DNA of 25,657 bases from JBKHHU01 sp046539045. GTDB lineage: Bacteria > Planctomycetota > Phycisphaerae > SM23-33. Numbering within the stretch: the first letter of the stretch is position 1; each line of letters begins with the position of its first letter. The stretch spans positions 1 to 25,657 of the forward strand of contig JBKHHU010000023.1 of NCBI GenBank assembly GCA_046539045.1. Direction: 5' to 3'. The notes beneath the pieces are model-generated. The model made no database searches and was not told the DNA's origin. It was given only the letters and a program-made list of their open reading frames with translations. The translations under genes and the position numbers were made by a program. Shown piece after piece: positions 1-7,277 of this stretch.

Positions 1-1
1 A

Positions 2-160
2 AACAAGATTACCCGTTGGCGGGTCGGGAGACCCGCCAACCGAACCAGGCGCCTAGCAACCCGCGTGGTGGGTCTCCCGACCCACCACGTTGGAAGATTC
101 CCATAGCGAACAAGATTACTCGTTGGCGGGTCGGGAGACCCGCCAACCGAACCAAGCGCC
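2..160. repeat. Tandem 107-bp composite repeat with palindromes
   Basis: Positions 2-53 recur at 109-160 with about two differences (offset 107). Each copy carries a perfect 11-bp stem with a GGGA loop (15-40 and 122-147; arms GTTGGCGGGTC and GACCCGCCAAC). Between them, 64-89 is a related palindrome in the opposite sense with a TCCC loop and arms CGTGGTGGGTC and GACCCACCACG. The substitutions in the arms of this middle copy keep the pairing. The array runs off the left edge, so more units may lie outside. It resembles a REP/MITE-type intergenic palindrome family; that comparison is inference. Confidence 0.8.
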
Positions 161-207
161 GCCACCCGAACCAGGCGCCGCCAACCGGACCAAGCGGCCG
201 ACCCGCC
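146..207. repeat. Degenerate 18-19-nt tandem repeats
   Basis: After the second palindrome, three imperfect units built on GAACCARGCGCCGCC follow each other (about 146-163, 164-182 and 183-207). The first two are nearly identical and the third is diverged and longer. They fill the space up to the thyX start and appear to be non-coding. Confidence 0.55.
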
Positions 208-234
208 AACCAAGCAACCAGTCGACAACTTCCT

Positions 235-966
235 ATGCACGACGTCACCGCCAAAGTCACCCTCGTCCAGCACACGCCCGAGCCGGCCGGCGTGATCGCT
301 GCTGCCGCCAAACTGTGCTACGCCTCCGACACCTCCGGGATCCTGCAGCAGGAGCCCGGGGAGGCCGAGCAGTTCGTGGCCATGCTCAAGAAGCTCGGGC
401 ACCTGAGCCCGATCGAACACGCCAGCTTCACGTTCTACGTCGAGGGCGTCTCCCGCGCGATGACGCACCAGCTGGTCCGCCACCGGCTTGCCAGCTACTC
501 GCAGCGCTCGCAGCGGTATGTCGCACACCGGGAGTTCGATTACATCTGCCCGCCGGAGCTGAAGGGGAAAACCGTCCCCACCGAGGACGGCGACGTGCCC
601 GCCGAAGAGTACTTCGCCGAAACCATGGAAATGATCGGCCGGCGATACGGCAACCTCGTCGAGGCGCTGGGCAACGCCGGGGAGAAGTCCAACCAGGACG
701 CCCGCTACGTGCTGCCCAATGCCTGCGAGACGAAGATCTTCATCACGATGAACGCCCGGGAGCTGCTGCACTTCTTCGAAGAACGCCTGTGCCTGCGGGC
801 TCAGTGGGAGATTCGCGGCGTGGCCGAGCAGATGCTGAAGCTGGCCCGCGACGTCTGCCCTGCCGTCTTTGACGGCGCCGGCCCGAAATGCATCCGCGAA
901 GGCAAATGCCCCGAAGGCAAGAAGACATGCGGTAAGTACCCGGAGGTGAAGGCGAGGTATGGGTGA
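235..966 (+). CDS. thyX: Flavin-dependent thymidylate synthase ThyX
   Basis: This enzyme makes dTMP from dUMP using methylenetetrahydrofolate as carbon donor and FAD/NADPH for reduction; it is cytosolic. The 243-residue protein has the ThyX signature RHRLASYSQRSQR at residues 82-94 (RHR-x7-S type) and the conserved downstream block with R157, LPNACET (160-166), N173, R175 and HF (179-180). The C-terminal tail carries four cysteines (208, 219, 225, 232), a spacing seen in some ThyX proteins. The open frame continues upstream to position 16, but that part is palindromic repeat DNA and would encode a Pro/Arg-rich stretch unlike any ThyX, so the ATG at 235 is chosen. No clear Shine-Dalgarno sequence is visible. 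The presence of ThyX implies that ThyA may be absent from the genome, which cannot be judged here. Confidence 0.95.
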   Translation: MHDVTAKVTLVQHTPEPAGVIAAAAKLCYASDTSGILQQEPGEAEQFVAMLKKLGHLSPIEHASFTFYVEGVSRAMTHQLVRHRLASYSQRSQRYVAHREFDYICPPELKGKTVPTEDGDVPAEEYFAETMEMIGRRYGNLVEALGNAGEKSNQDARYVLPNACETKIFITMNARELLHFFEERLCLRAQWEIRGVAEQMLKLARDVCPAVFDGAGPKCIREGKCPEGKKTCGKYPEVKARYG

Positions 967-970
967 GGGG

Positions 971-1036
971 AAACCTCAAATAACAAAAGGCAAATAGCAA
1001 ACAAATTTCAAACGGCTAAACATCAAAGCTCAAACG
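971..1036. repeat. Period-7 CAAA tract
   Basis: In the convergent gap between thyX and the lipoprotein gene, CAAA occurs at 977, 984, 991, 998, 1002, 1009, 1024 and 1031, with a TAAA at 1017. Most intervals are exactly 7 nt. On the minus strand it reads as repeated TTTGNNN. The three bases between words vary, so this is not a simple copied heptamer. The tract is AT-rich in a GC-rich background. Function unknown. Confidence 0.75.
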
Positions 1037-1135
1037 CCCCTCCCTCAGGCGGTTCTACTGAATAACATGTTCGCGTCGTTCGCGCGGTTCGCGGCTGAAG
1101 CCCAATGCCTGGCACCCGCCTTGCCCCCTTTGGGG

Positions 1136-1732
1136 CTACTCCCGGCTGGTCACTTCGGCTCGGATTTCCTTCCGCAGCATTTCCTCGAAGCCTTCATCCC
1201 TGCCGAGTTCCACCACGCCCTGCCGGGCCGTGGCGGCATCTACGCCAACGTGGCCGACAAGCCGGCCGCTGCGTACGCCCTGGAAGCCCGAGCTGTACAA
1301 CTCCCTGCCCTCCGACGGGCTGGTCACCATCAGCGTCTGCCGATTCGACCGCGACACAAACACCTGCACGTCCAGATCATACTGGCCGGGCTCGTCGGCC
1401 TTGTACAGCCGCACCTCGGCAGAGCGGAAGATGGTGTGCAGACTGTTTTCCAGCAGGTCCTTGCGGCTTGCGTTCTCGTCCCGCCAGAACTCGAACCACT
1501 GCTTGCTGGTCATCGGCAGCGTGGTGACAACGCCCTCTCGCGGATCGGTGCGGTCGATCTCGAAGCCCTTGTCTTTCAGCACGTCGATGGTCGACTTCCA
1601 CACGCGCTGGAAGCTTCTCTCCTCGGCCGTGGCCGGGCGGGCTTCTTCGATGGGCGTGGTGTATTTCACTTCCCCGCACGCAACCAGCAGCAGCGGCAGA
1701 ACCATACAGAACAATGATTTGCTGAATTTCAT
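1136..1732 (-). CDS. Lipoprotein of unknown function
   Basis: The 198-residue protein begins with a lipoprotein signal peptide: MKFSK, a hydrophobic run, and a lipobox LVAC with the acylated cysteine at residue 19. It is therefore probably anchored in the outer or inner membrane and faces the periplasm. The mature part has one domain of mixed alpha/beta appearance, with a block around FQRVWKSTIDVLKDKGFEID followed by a GVVTTLP-type strand. That pattern (an aromatic-rich helix, 'GF-ID', then 'G-V-T') recalls BamC-like or other small planctomycete lipoproteins, but I do not recognise a family with certainty. A TTG 21 bp upstream is also in frame; the ATG at 1732 is preferred because it gives a standard signal peptide. 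It is monocistronic and convergent with thyX. Confidence 0.75.
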   Translation of the reverse strand: MKFSKSLFCMVLPLLLVACGEVKYTTPIEEARPATAEERSFQRVWKSTIDVLKDKGFEIDRTDPREGVVTTLPMTSKQWFEFWRDENASRKDLLENSLHTIFRSAEVRLYKADEPGQYDLDVQVFVSRSNRQTLMVTSPSEGRELYSSGFQGVRSGRLVGHVGVDAATARQGVVELGRDEGFEEMLRKEIRAEVTSRE

Positions 1733-1803
1733 GGCAGTCTGAGAAATGTCCAAAAAAGTTCGCGAAAACCGCGCCTCGGCCCGGGTCGTATCCTACTGTT
1801 CCT

Positions 1804-1897
1804 GTGCTGAAAGCTTGGCAACCGCAAGCTGGCCCTCGAAGGCTCAGCACCAATGCCCCTTGCCTCGGCCGTCGCCCAAGCGGCCGGGGCATCCTTT
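1804..1897 (+). ncRNA. Candidate structured RNA with terminator-like end
   Basis: Read on the plus strand, GTGCTGA (1804-1810) pairs perfectly with TCAGCAC (1844-1850). It encloses a hairpin AGCTTG/CAAGCT (1812-1817 with 1825-1830) and a possible second small hairpin, giving a three-way-junction shape. Next comes ATGCCCC (1853-1859) pairing with GGGGCAT (1886-1892), stacked on GGCCG/CGGCC (1867-1871 with 1881-1885), then CCTTTT. It may be a small RNA or an rsmD leader element. It matches no riboswitch class I know, and the hairpins could be by-products of GC-rich sequence. Confidence 0.3.
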
Positions 1898-2029
1898 TGC
1901 GCCGACCGAACCGGGCCCTTTCGCCCGGAGGCGTGTTGGCAGCATATCCCCGTTTCGACTCCGTTGGCAACGCAAAAAGCGAAAATCCGGGACTCCCACC
2001 GCCTGCGGCGTTTACAATGCGCCCCGAGA

Positions 2030-2060
2030 TTGACAGCCATATCCGCCCGGGCGCGGTACA
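2030..2060 (+). promoter_or_regulatory. Possible rsmD promoter
   Basis: A perfect TTGACA lies at 2030-2035. The best matching -10 hexamer is GGTACA at 2055-2060, a 19-bp spacing, so the match is weak on that side. It would place the start of transcription about 30 bp before the rsmD ATG. Confidence 0.25.
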
Positions 2061-2099
2061 CCACCGCCGCAGCGGCGTTTCAGTAATGGGAGAGTCGTC

Positions 2100-2675
2100 A
2101 TGAGAATCCTCGCCGGTCTGTACAAGGGACGCAAGCTGCTGGCCCCGCCCAAGGACAGCATCACCAGGCCGATCACCGGCGCCGCCAAGAAGTCGCTCAT
2201 GGATACCCTTGCCCCGCTATTGGAAGGCGCAACCGTGCTGGACCTGTACTGCGGCACCGGAACGATGGGCCTGGAAGCGCTCAGCCGCGGCGCGAAGCTC
2301 TGCTGCTTTGCGGAAAAGGACCCGAAGGTGGTCGGTCGCCTGAAGCGGAACATCGCCGAAGTCGGCGCCGAGGACCGCAGCTTCGTCTGGCGAGGCGACC
2401 TGACCAACCGTCTGAGCAACTGGGTGCAGCGGCTGGATGAGCCGGTGAAAATCGCGTTTGTGGACCCTCCCTTCGCCCATGCCCGGCGGTGGAACTGGAA
2501 GCAGATCGAGCGCAAGCTGTTCGACCCGCTGGCCGAGGCACTCGCCGCCGACGGCAGGGTGGCTCTGCGGGTGCCGGCGAAGGTGGACGTCCCCGAGCAG
2601 CTTGGGCGGCTGGTGGTCAAACGCACGAAAAACTACGGCGGGATGGAGATCGCCCTGCTCGGCCTGCCGGAGTGA
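2100..2675 (+). CDS. rsmD: 16S rRNA (guanine966-N2)-methyltransferase RsmD
   Basis: RsmD is the SAM-dependent methyltransferase that modifies G966 of 16S rRNA during 30S assembly. The 191-residue length is normal for the family. It shows the N-terminal MRILAG-KGRKL block (1-13), the family's RPIT motif near 23-26, the SAM-binding motif VLDLYCGTGTMGLEALSRGA (46-65), an acidic residue in the AEKD loop (71-74), and the catalytic DPPF at 122-125 (DPPF/Y in the family). A GGGAG ribosome-binding sequence sits about 9 bp before the ATG. It appears monocistronic: 168 bp containing a palindrome separate it from the next gene. Confidence 0.9.
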   Translation: MRILAGLYKGRKLLAPPKDSITRPITGAAKKSLMDTLAPLLEGATVLDLYCGTGTMGLEALSRGAKLCCFAEKDPKVVGRLKRNIAEVGAEDRSFVWRGDLTNRLSNWVQRLDEPVKIAFVDPPFAHARRWNWKQIERKLFDPLAEALAADGRVALRVPAKVDVPEQLGRLVVKRTKNYGGMEIALLGLPE

Positions 2676-2693
2676 ATCCGATAACGTGTCCCC

Positions 2694-2790
2694 TGACGCA
2701 CCATGCTGTTGTATGGACTCCCGAAGCGGTTGGCAGGTCGGGAGACCCGCCAACCGAAACTTTGCCGGAATAGCCACACATGACGCACCA
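2694..2790. repeat. Solitary palindrome flanked by 10-bp direct repeats
   Basis: TGACGCACCA occurs at 2694-2703 and again at 2781-2790. The 77 bp between them contain the fourth copy of the palindrome family: 13-bp arms at 2727-2739 and 2744-2756 around a GGGA loop, with one mismatch (A2735) that becomes a G-U wobble in the minus-strand RNA. The arrangement looks like a small insertion with a target duplication. No transposase is present, and the ends of the 77-bp segment are not clear inverted repeats. Confidence 0.5.
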
Positions 2791-2843
2791 CGCGAGGATA
2801 CGAATCCAGAAATCCACGAGTTCACGAGCCATCGAACCACGCC

Positions 2844-3746
2844 GTGCCAAACACCCGCTATAGACATTTCGAGCCGGAGAAGATCGCCCGGCTGCAGAAC
2901 CTCAGCCTCCTGGTCCGTCAGGCGGTGGAGGGGTTTATCTCCGGACTGCATCGCAGCCCGCACAAGGGCTTCAGCGTGGAGTTTTCCGAGCACCGTGAGT
3001 ATGTGCCCGGCGACGACATCAAGCACCTGGACTGGGTCAGTTGGGCCCGCACCGACCGCTACTACATCAAGCAGTACGAGCAGGAAACCAACCTCCGGGC
3101 CCAGATCCTGCTGGACCTGAGCCGCTCGATGGACTACCGCCAATCCGGACCAATGACGAAGTTCCAGTACGCCGCTTTCCTGTCCGCCTGCCTGAGCTAC
3201 CTCATGTGCCGCCAGCAGGACGTGGTCGGGCTGGTCGGCTTTGACCGGGACGTCCGTATCAACATCCCCCCGGCATCCAGTGCCGCCCACCTGGACCGGA
3301 TATTCCGTCACCTGGAGATGGCCCAGCCGGGCCGGCAGACCGCGATCGCCCCGACTTTCCACAAACTCGCGTCGATGATCGCCCGCCGCGGGCTGGTGGT
3401 CATCATCTCCGATCTGTACGACGATCCCGACGAGGTCATCCGCGCCCTGCAGCATTTCGTCTACAAGAAACACCAGGTGATCATCTTCCACCTGATGGAC
3501 CCGGCTGAGATCGAATTCCCGTTCCAGAAGATCACGTCGTTCGTGGATATGGAGACGAAGCAGCGCCTCCAGGTGGACCCGCGAACCGTCCGAGCCGCCT
3601 ACCGGAAAGAGGTGCAGGCGTTCATCGACCGCTACCGCAGGGAATGCTCCGACCGGAACATCGAGTACGTGCTCTGCCGCACCGACGTTCCGTATGAGCG
3701 GATGCTGCTGGACTACCTCACGCGGAGAAAGGCGGCGGGGCGATGA
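2844..3746 (+). CDS. DUF58 domain protein (MoxR-associated type)
   Basis: This 300-residue protein belongs to the DUF58 family, soluble vWA-like proteins usually encoded next to MoxR AAA+ ATPases and thought to take part in protein complex maturation or stress tolerance. Visible motifs are GLHRS (34-38), the family core R51-x-Y-x-PGDD (51-58) with LDW (62-64), and a MIDAS-like DLSRSMD (91-97) with the D-x-S-x-S order. There is no signal peptide or membrane helix. The start is a GTG without a clear Shine-Dalgarno; no better in-frame start precedes the conserved region. The stop overlaps the next start as ATGA (3743-3746), so the two are translationally coupled and probably act together. No MoxR gene is adjacent in this window. 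Confidence 0.9.
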   Translation: MPNTRYRHFEPEKIARLQNLSLLVRQAVEGFISGLHRSPHKGFSVEFSEHREYVPGDDIKHLDWVSWARTDRYYIKQYEQETNLRAQILLDLSRSMDYRQSGPMTKFQYAAFLSACLSYLMCRQQDVVGLVGFDRDVRINIPPASSAAHLDRIFRHLEMAQPGRQTAIAPTFHKLASMIARRGLVVIISDLYDDPDEVIRALQHFVYKKHQVIIFHLMDPAEIEFPFQKITSFVDMETKQRLQVDPRTVRAAYRKEVQAFIDRYRRECSDRNIEYVLCRTDVPYERMLLDYLTRRKAAGR

Positions 3747-5944
3747 TCGACTTTGCGTCTCCCCTGCTGCTGATCGGCCTGCTGGCTGCGGGCATTCCGT
3801 TCCTGCTGCATCTGCTGTCGTCGGTCAAGGCGCGTGAGGCGGAGTTTCCGACGCTGCGGTTCCTGAAGATGAGCATGGAGAAGACCGCGCGTCGGCGGAA
3901 AATTCAGCACTGGCTCTTGCTGGCGCTGCGGAGCCTGCTGCTGGCTGCTCTGGCGATTGCCGTGGCCCAGCCGATCCTGAAGAGCACCGGAGGCCTGCTC
4001 GGGGGCGAGAACACTGCCGCGGTGATCGTGCTGGACAACAGCTACTCCATGGCCGTGCAGAGCGAGTCCGGCAGCCGGTTTGAACAGGCCCGGCTGCAGG
4101 CGGGTCAACTGCTCAGCGGCGAGCGACGCCCCGCCATGGCTGCGGTGATGACCACCGCCCCCGGCGGAGAGGCCGATGCACTGTCGGCCGACCTGCCGGC
4201 ACTCCGCCAGAGAATCGGCTCCGCGAACATCAGCTACGCTTCGCCCCTGCTGGACCGCCGCGTGGCGCGGGCGATCGACCTGCTCGGCGACACAGACATC
4301 CCCCGCAAGGCGATCTACGTCTTCAGCGACATGCAGCGGGAGAGTTTTGCCGATCTGCCCGCCCTGAAAGAGCTGGCCGAGGCCGAAGACGTGCACCTGT
4401 TCATCGTGCGAGTCGGCAAGCCGGCCACCGACAACGTCGGGATCAGCGACCTCGAGATCACCGGCCGGCGGGTGGTCGATTCGGCACTGGAGATCACCGC
4501 GACGCTGGTAAACTCCGCCGACCGGGCGCAGGTCGCCACGGCACACCTTCGCATCAACGGCAGCGAGACCGGCAAGGAAAGCTCGGTCCGCCTCAGCCCT
4601 GCCGGGACGGACGGCAGCACGGCCGCGGTGCGGTTCCGCCACCGCTTTCGCACACCGGGACCCGTTACCGGGGAGATCTACCTCGACCGGACGGACGATC
4701 TGTCTGTGGACAACACCCGGCGGTTCGTGCTGGAGGTGACCGGGAAGGTGGACGTGCTGATCGTCCGCGGCCCGGCAGAGCCCGCCGACGGCTCCGCGCC
4801 CGACAGCGGTGCCGTGCTGTCACTCGCACTCCAGCCACACATCGACGCCAACGCGCCCTGGCCGATCCGGACGAGGACGATGGAACACCAGGCGCTCTCA
4901 GCCGACTCGCTGGCGGGCGTCAAGGCGGTCTTCGTCACCAACGTCCCGCGCTTTTCCGAAGCCCAGGCCCGCGAACTGGCGAGCTTCACGGCTGGCGGAG
5001 GGACGCTGGTGATGCTGCCCGGCCCGGCGACCGATGCGAGCAACTACAACCGAATGCTCGTCGAAGGCATTCCCGATCACGGCGGGCTGCTCCCGGCGCG
5101 ACTTGAACCTGCCGTGGGGCAGGTCGGACCGACGGCCGAGGCGGTGCCGGTCGATTACGTCAACACGCGACATCCGTATCTCGAGGACCTGTGGGACCGG
5201 CCGGCGGGTTCCACGACCGTGCTGGTCAAGCGGTACTTCCCGCTGGAACCGGTGCCCGGCCGGGGCACGCTGCTGATGCGGCTGGCCAACGGCAAACCCT
5301 TGATGATGGTCCGCAGCTTCGGCCAGGGGCAGGTGCTGCTCAGCGCGACCGGAGCCTACCTGCCCTGGAGCGACCTGCCGCTGAACGTGCTGTTGCCGCT
5401 GGCGGCGAGGGTATCGGTCCTGTCGGCAAGGGAGGACGCCCAACCGCCTGCCCTGCCGGCAGAGACGCGGGCCCAAATCCGGCCGCGACCGACAGGTCCC
5501 CAGACGCCGGACACGTTGCGGATCAACCTGGCCACCCCCGCCGACGACGCGGCTGCGGGTTCCGTAGCGCTCACCGCCCGCCGCACCGAGGACGGGTATC
5601 TCGCGGAGTTCGGCAATACCGAGCGGGTGGGGCTCTACCGCTGGCGCGTCACCCAGCCGGGTGTGGAAGGCGGCGTGCTGGCGGGCAGCTTCGCGGTGAA
5701 TCCCTCCGGTGGGGAAGCCCGGCTGGACGCCGTCGAAACCGACCGGTTCCAGGCCCGCGCCAACCGCATGCTCGGGCAGAAGCGGATCTACATCGGGTCC
5801 AGCCTCGCCGACGCGATGAGCGTGGCGGAGGAAACCGCAAAGGGTGTAGCCTTGTGGGACCTGTTCCTGGCTGGTGCGATCATCCTGCTCGTAGCAGAGG
5901 CCGTGCTGGCCAACCGGCGAAAACTGATCGAGGAAACGATCTGA
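3743..5944 (+). CDS. BatA-type membrane protein with vWA domain
   Basis: The 733-residue inner membrane protein begins with a BatA (aerotolerance regulator N-terminal) domain: helix 1 at about 5-25, the conserved EFPTLRFLK stretch (34-42) and helix 2 at about 57-77. A vWA domain follows (about 91-260) with an intact MIDAS D98-N-S100-Y-S102. The middle has a beta-rich, Ig-like region (about 230-330) and a glutamine-amidotransferase-like fold around LASFTAGGGTLVMLPG (about 413-428), as in many planctomycete members. A last helix near the C-terminus (about 706-725) ends in a basic tail. The central part is expected in the periplasm. It is coupled to the DUF58 gene by a 4-bp overlap. The exact function of this family is not established. 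Confidence 0.85.
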   Translation: MIDFASPLLLIGLLAAGIPFLLHLLSSVKAREAEFPTLRFLKMSMEKTARRRKIQHWLLLALRSLLLAALAIAVAQPILKSTGGLLGGENTAAVIVLDNSYSMAVQSESGSRFEQARLQAGQLLSGERRPAMAAVMTTAPGGEADALSADLPALRQRIGSANISYASPLLDRRVARAIDLLGDTDIPRKAIYVFSDMQRESFADLPALKELAEAEDVHLFIVRVGKPATDNVGISDLEITGRRVVDSALEITATLVNSADRAQVATAHLRINGSETGKESSVRLSPAGTDGSTAAVRFRHRFRTPGPVTGEIYLDRTDDLSVDNTRRFVLEVTGKVDVLIVRGPAEPADGSAPDSGAVLSLALQPHIDANAPWPIRTRTMEHQALSADSLAGVKAVFVTNVPRFSEAQARELASFTAGGGTLVMLPGPATDASNYNRMLVEGIPDHGGLLPARLEPAVGQVGPTAEAVPVDYVNTRHPYLEDLWDRPAGSTTVLVKRYFPLEPVPGRGTLLMRLANGKPLMMVRSFGQGQVLLSATGAYLPWSDLPLNVLLPLAARVSVLSAREDAQPPALPAETRAQIRPRPTGPQTPDTLRINLATPADDAAAGSVALTARRTEDGYLAEFGNTERVGLYRWRVTQPGVEGGVLAGSFAVNPSGGEARLDAVETDRFQARANRMLGQKRIYIGSSLADAMSVAEETAKGVALWDLFLAGAIILLVAEAVLANRRKLIEETI

Positions 5945-5993
5945 GCGGGCCGCCGCCCCGAGCCGCGCCCCGATTCTGCACGCCTCGCCTCCC

Positions 5994-6113
5994 ACCTGCT
6001 CAAAAACAGGCTTTTTTGAGCACGTCACGCCCGACCTGATCAAAACCAGCGGTTTCTGAGCACATCGCTTGCAATCCGCTCGAAAATCGGGATTCTTGAA
6101 CATAGTCGGTACG
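5994..6113. promoter_or_regulatory. Three tandem 40-bp operator-like repeats
   Basis: Three head-to-tail units of exactly 40 bp occupy 5994-6033, 6034-6073 and 6074-6113. Over their first 30 positions unit 1 matches unit 2 at 24 and unit 3 at 20. Unit 1 contains a perfect 10-bp inverted repeat TGCTCAAAAA (5997-6006) and TTTTTGAGCA (6013-6022); units 2 and 3 keep degenerate versions. The last unit ends 35 bp before the fic start. The Fic protein carries a C-terminal winged helix, so these are plausible binding sites for autoregulation (inference). Confidence 0.65.
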
Positions 6114-6148
6114 GTTATCCGATCATCGACAGGTCAGAAGGGACAGCT

Positions 6149-7270
6149 ATGGGCACTCTTCCGCCGCTTCCACCACAAACCAATCTCGAAACGCGAGATG
6201 TGCTGCTTGCCCTGGCCGACGCGCACCGGCATCTGGGCGAGTTGAAGGGCGCCGCGCGAACCATTCCCAATCAGAGAATCCTGATCGACACGCTGTCACT
6301 GCAGGAAGCCAAAGACAGCTCGGAAGTGGAGAACATCGTCACCACGCATGATGAACTCTACCGGGCGACCTCCGGGGAACAAACCGTCGGCCCCGCTGCG
6401 AAGGAAGTGGAGCGATATGTTCGAGCTCTGCACGCGGGATTCCGCAACGTGAAAGAACAGGGCCTCATTCCCAACCGCCTGATCAAGGAGATCCACCGCA
6501 TCCTGGAGCCCCAGAAACCGGGCTTTCGGAAAGTGCCCGGTACCGGTTTGAGAGACATGACTTCCGGGAAGACGATCTACACTCCTCCACAGAGCCATGC
6601 GGAAATTGTGCAGTATATGAGCGATCTGGAACGGTTCATCAACGACGAATCGCGTTCGCATCTGGATCCGCTAATCAAGATGGCTCTGATCCACTACCAG
6701 TTCGAAAGCATCCACCCTTTCTACGACGGGAACGGGAGAGTGGGACGGATCATCAATGTTCTCTATCTGGTGGCTAACGGCCTGCTGGACATCCCCGTGC
6801 TGTATTTGAGCCGGTTCATCATCCAGAGCAAAAGCGAGTATTACAACCGTCTTCAGGCGGTCAGAGATGAAGGAGCATGGAAACAATGGGTGCTGTATAT
6901 GCTGCAGGGAGTCTCGCGGACCTCGAACCAGACGCTGTTGCTCATCGAATCGATTCGCGATTTGATGCTTGATGTGAAACATCGCATGCGTGAGCAGCTT
7001 CCGCGGATCTACAGCCAAGACCTTCTGAACAACCTGTTCCGCCACCCATGCACCAAGATATCCTTCGTGGAGACGGATCTCGGAGTGAGTCGGGCGACAG
7101 CGGCCCGGCATCTCCAGTCGCTGAGCGAGGCGGGTTTTGTTCGGAAACAGAAGGTCGGACGCTGCAATTATTACCTGAACACCCCGTTGATCGAACTGCT
7201 CCTTCACGTTCCCCCGCCGGAAACTGAAGCAGATCGTACACCCGGGCAAAATTCAGCCCAGACATCTTGA
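6149..7270 (+). CDS. Fic family AMP-transferase, class II, with winged helix
   Basis: Fic enzymes usually transfer AMP from ATP to hydroxyl side chains of target proteins. The 373-residue protein has the architecture of Shewanella SoFic: a Fic_N domain (about 1-90), a Fic core with the full catalytic motif HPFYDGNGRVGR (189-200, catalytic H189), a flap near TIYTPP (142-147), and a C-terminal winged helix (about 290-350) with a recognition helix around VSRATAARHLQSL. The inhibitory motif S57-x-x-x-E61-N62 lies N-terminal to the core, making it a class II, auto-inhibited Fic. An AAGGGA ribosome-binding sequence precedes the ATG. Only 7 bp separate it from the CCA gene. The target protein cannot be told from sequence; the winged helix and upstream repeats suggest self-repression. 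Confidence 0.92.
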   Translation: MGTLPPLPPQTNLETRDVLLALADAHRHLGELKGAARTIPNQRILIDTLSLQEAKDSSEVENIVTTHDELYRATSGEQTVGPAAKEVERYVRALHAGFRNVKEQGLIPNRLIKEIHRILEPQKPGFRKVPGTGLRDMTSGKTIYTPPQSHAEIVQYMSDLERFINDESRSHLDPLIKMALIHYQFESIHPFYDGNGRVGRIINVLYLVANGLLDIPVLYLSRFIIQSKSEYYNRLQAVRDEGAWKQWVLYMLQGVSRTSNQTLLLIESIRDLMLDVKHRMREQLPRIYSQDLLNNLFRHPCTKISFVETDLGVSRATAARHLQSLSEAGFVRKQKVGRCNYYLNTPLIELLLHVPPPETEADRTPGQNSAQTS

Positions 7271-7277
7271 GAGACCC

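Larger units (their letters stand above)
1733..2099. other. 367-bp divergent intergenic region
   Basis: This region separates the divergent lipoprotein and rsmD genes. It contains nested inverted repeats at 1804-1850, a terminator-like hairpin at 1853-1892 followed by CCTTTT, and a TTGACA at 2030. I found no convincing protein-coding frame here: the short open frames are arginine/proline-rich and lack start signals. Confidence 0.6.

Noticed and set aside
16..234. In-frame N-terminal extension of ThyX by 73 codons
   Set aside because: It is made of the palindromic and tandem repeats, and ThyX proteins start close to the MHDVTAKVTL segment.
1812..1850. SAM-I riboswitch (GGCAACC and GGCCCTCGAA pieces)
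   Set aside because: The conserved pieces are in the wrong order and the core helices of SAM-I are missing.
4898..6103. Minus-strand open frame opposite the BatA/vWA gene
   Set aside because: Composition is typical of a shadow frame; it also runs through the 40-bp repeats.
5994..6113. CRISPR-like array
   Set aside because: Repeats are contiguous 40-bp units without spacers, and there are no cas genes.
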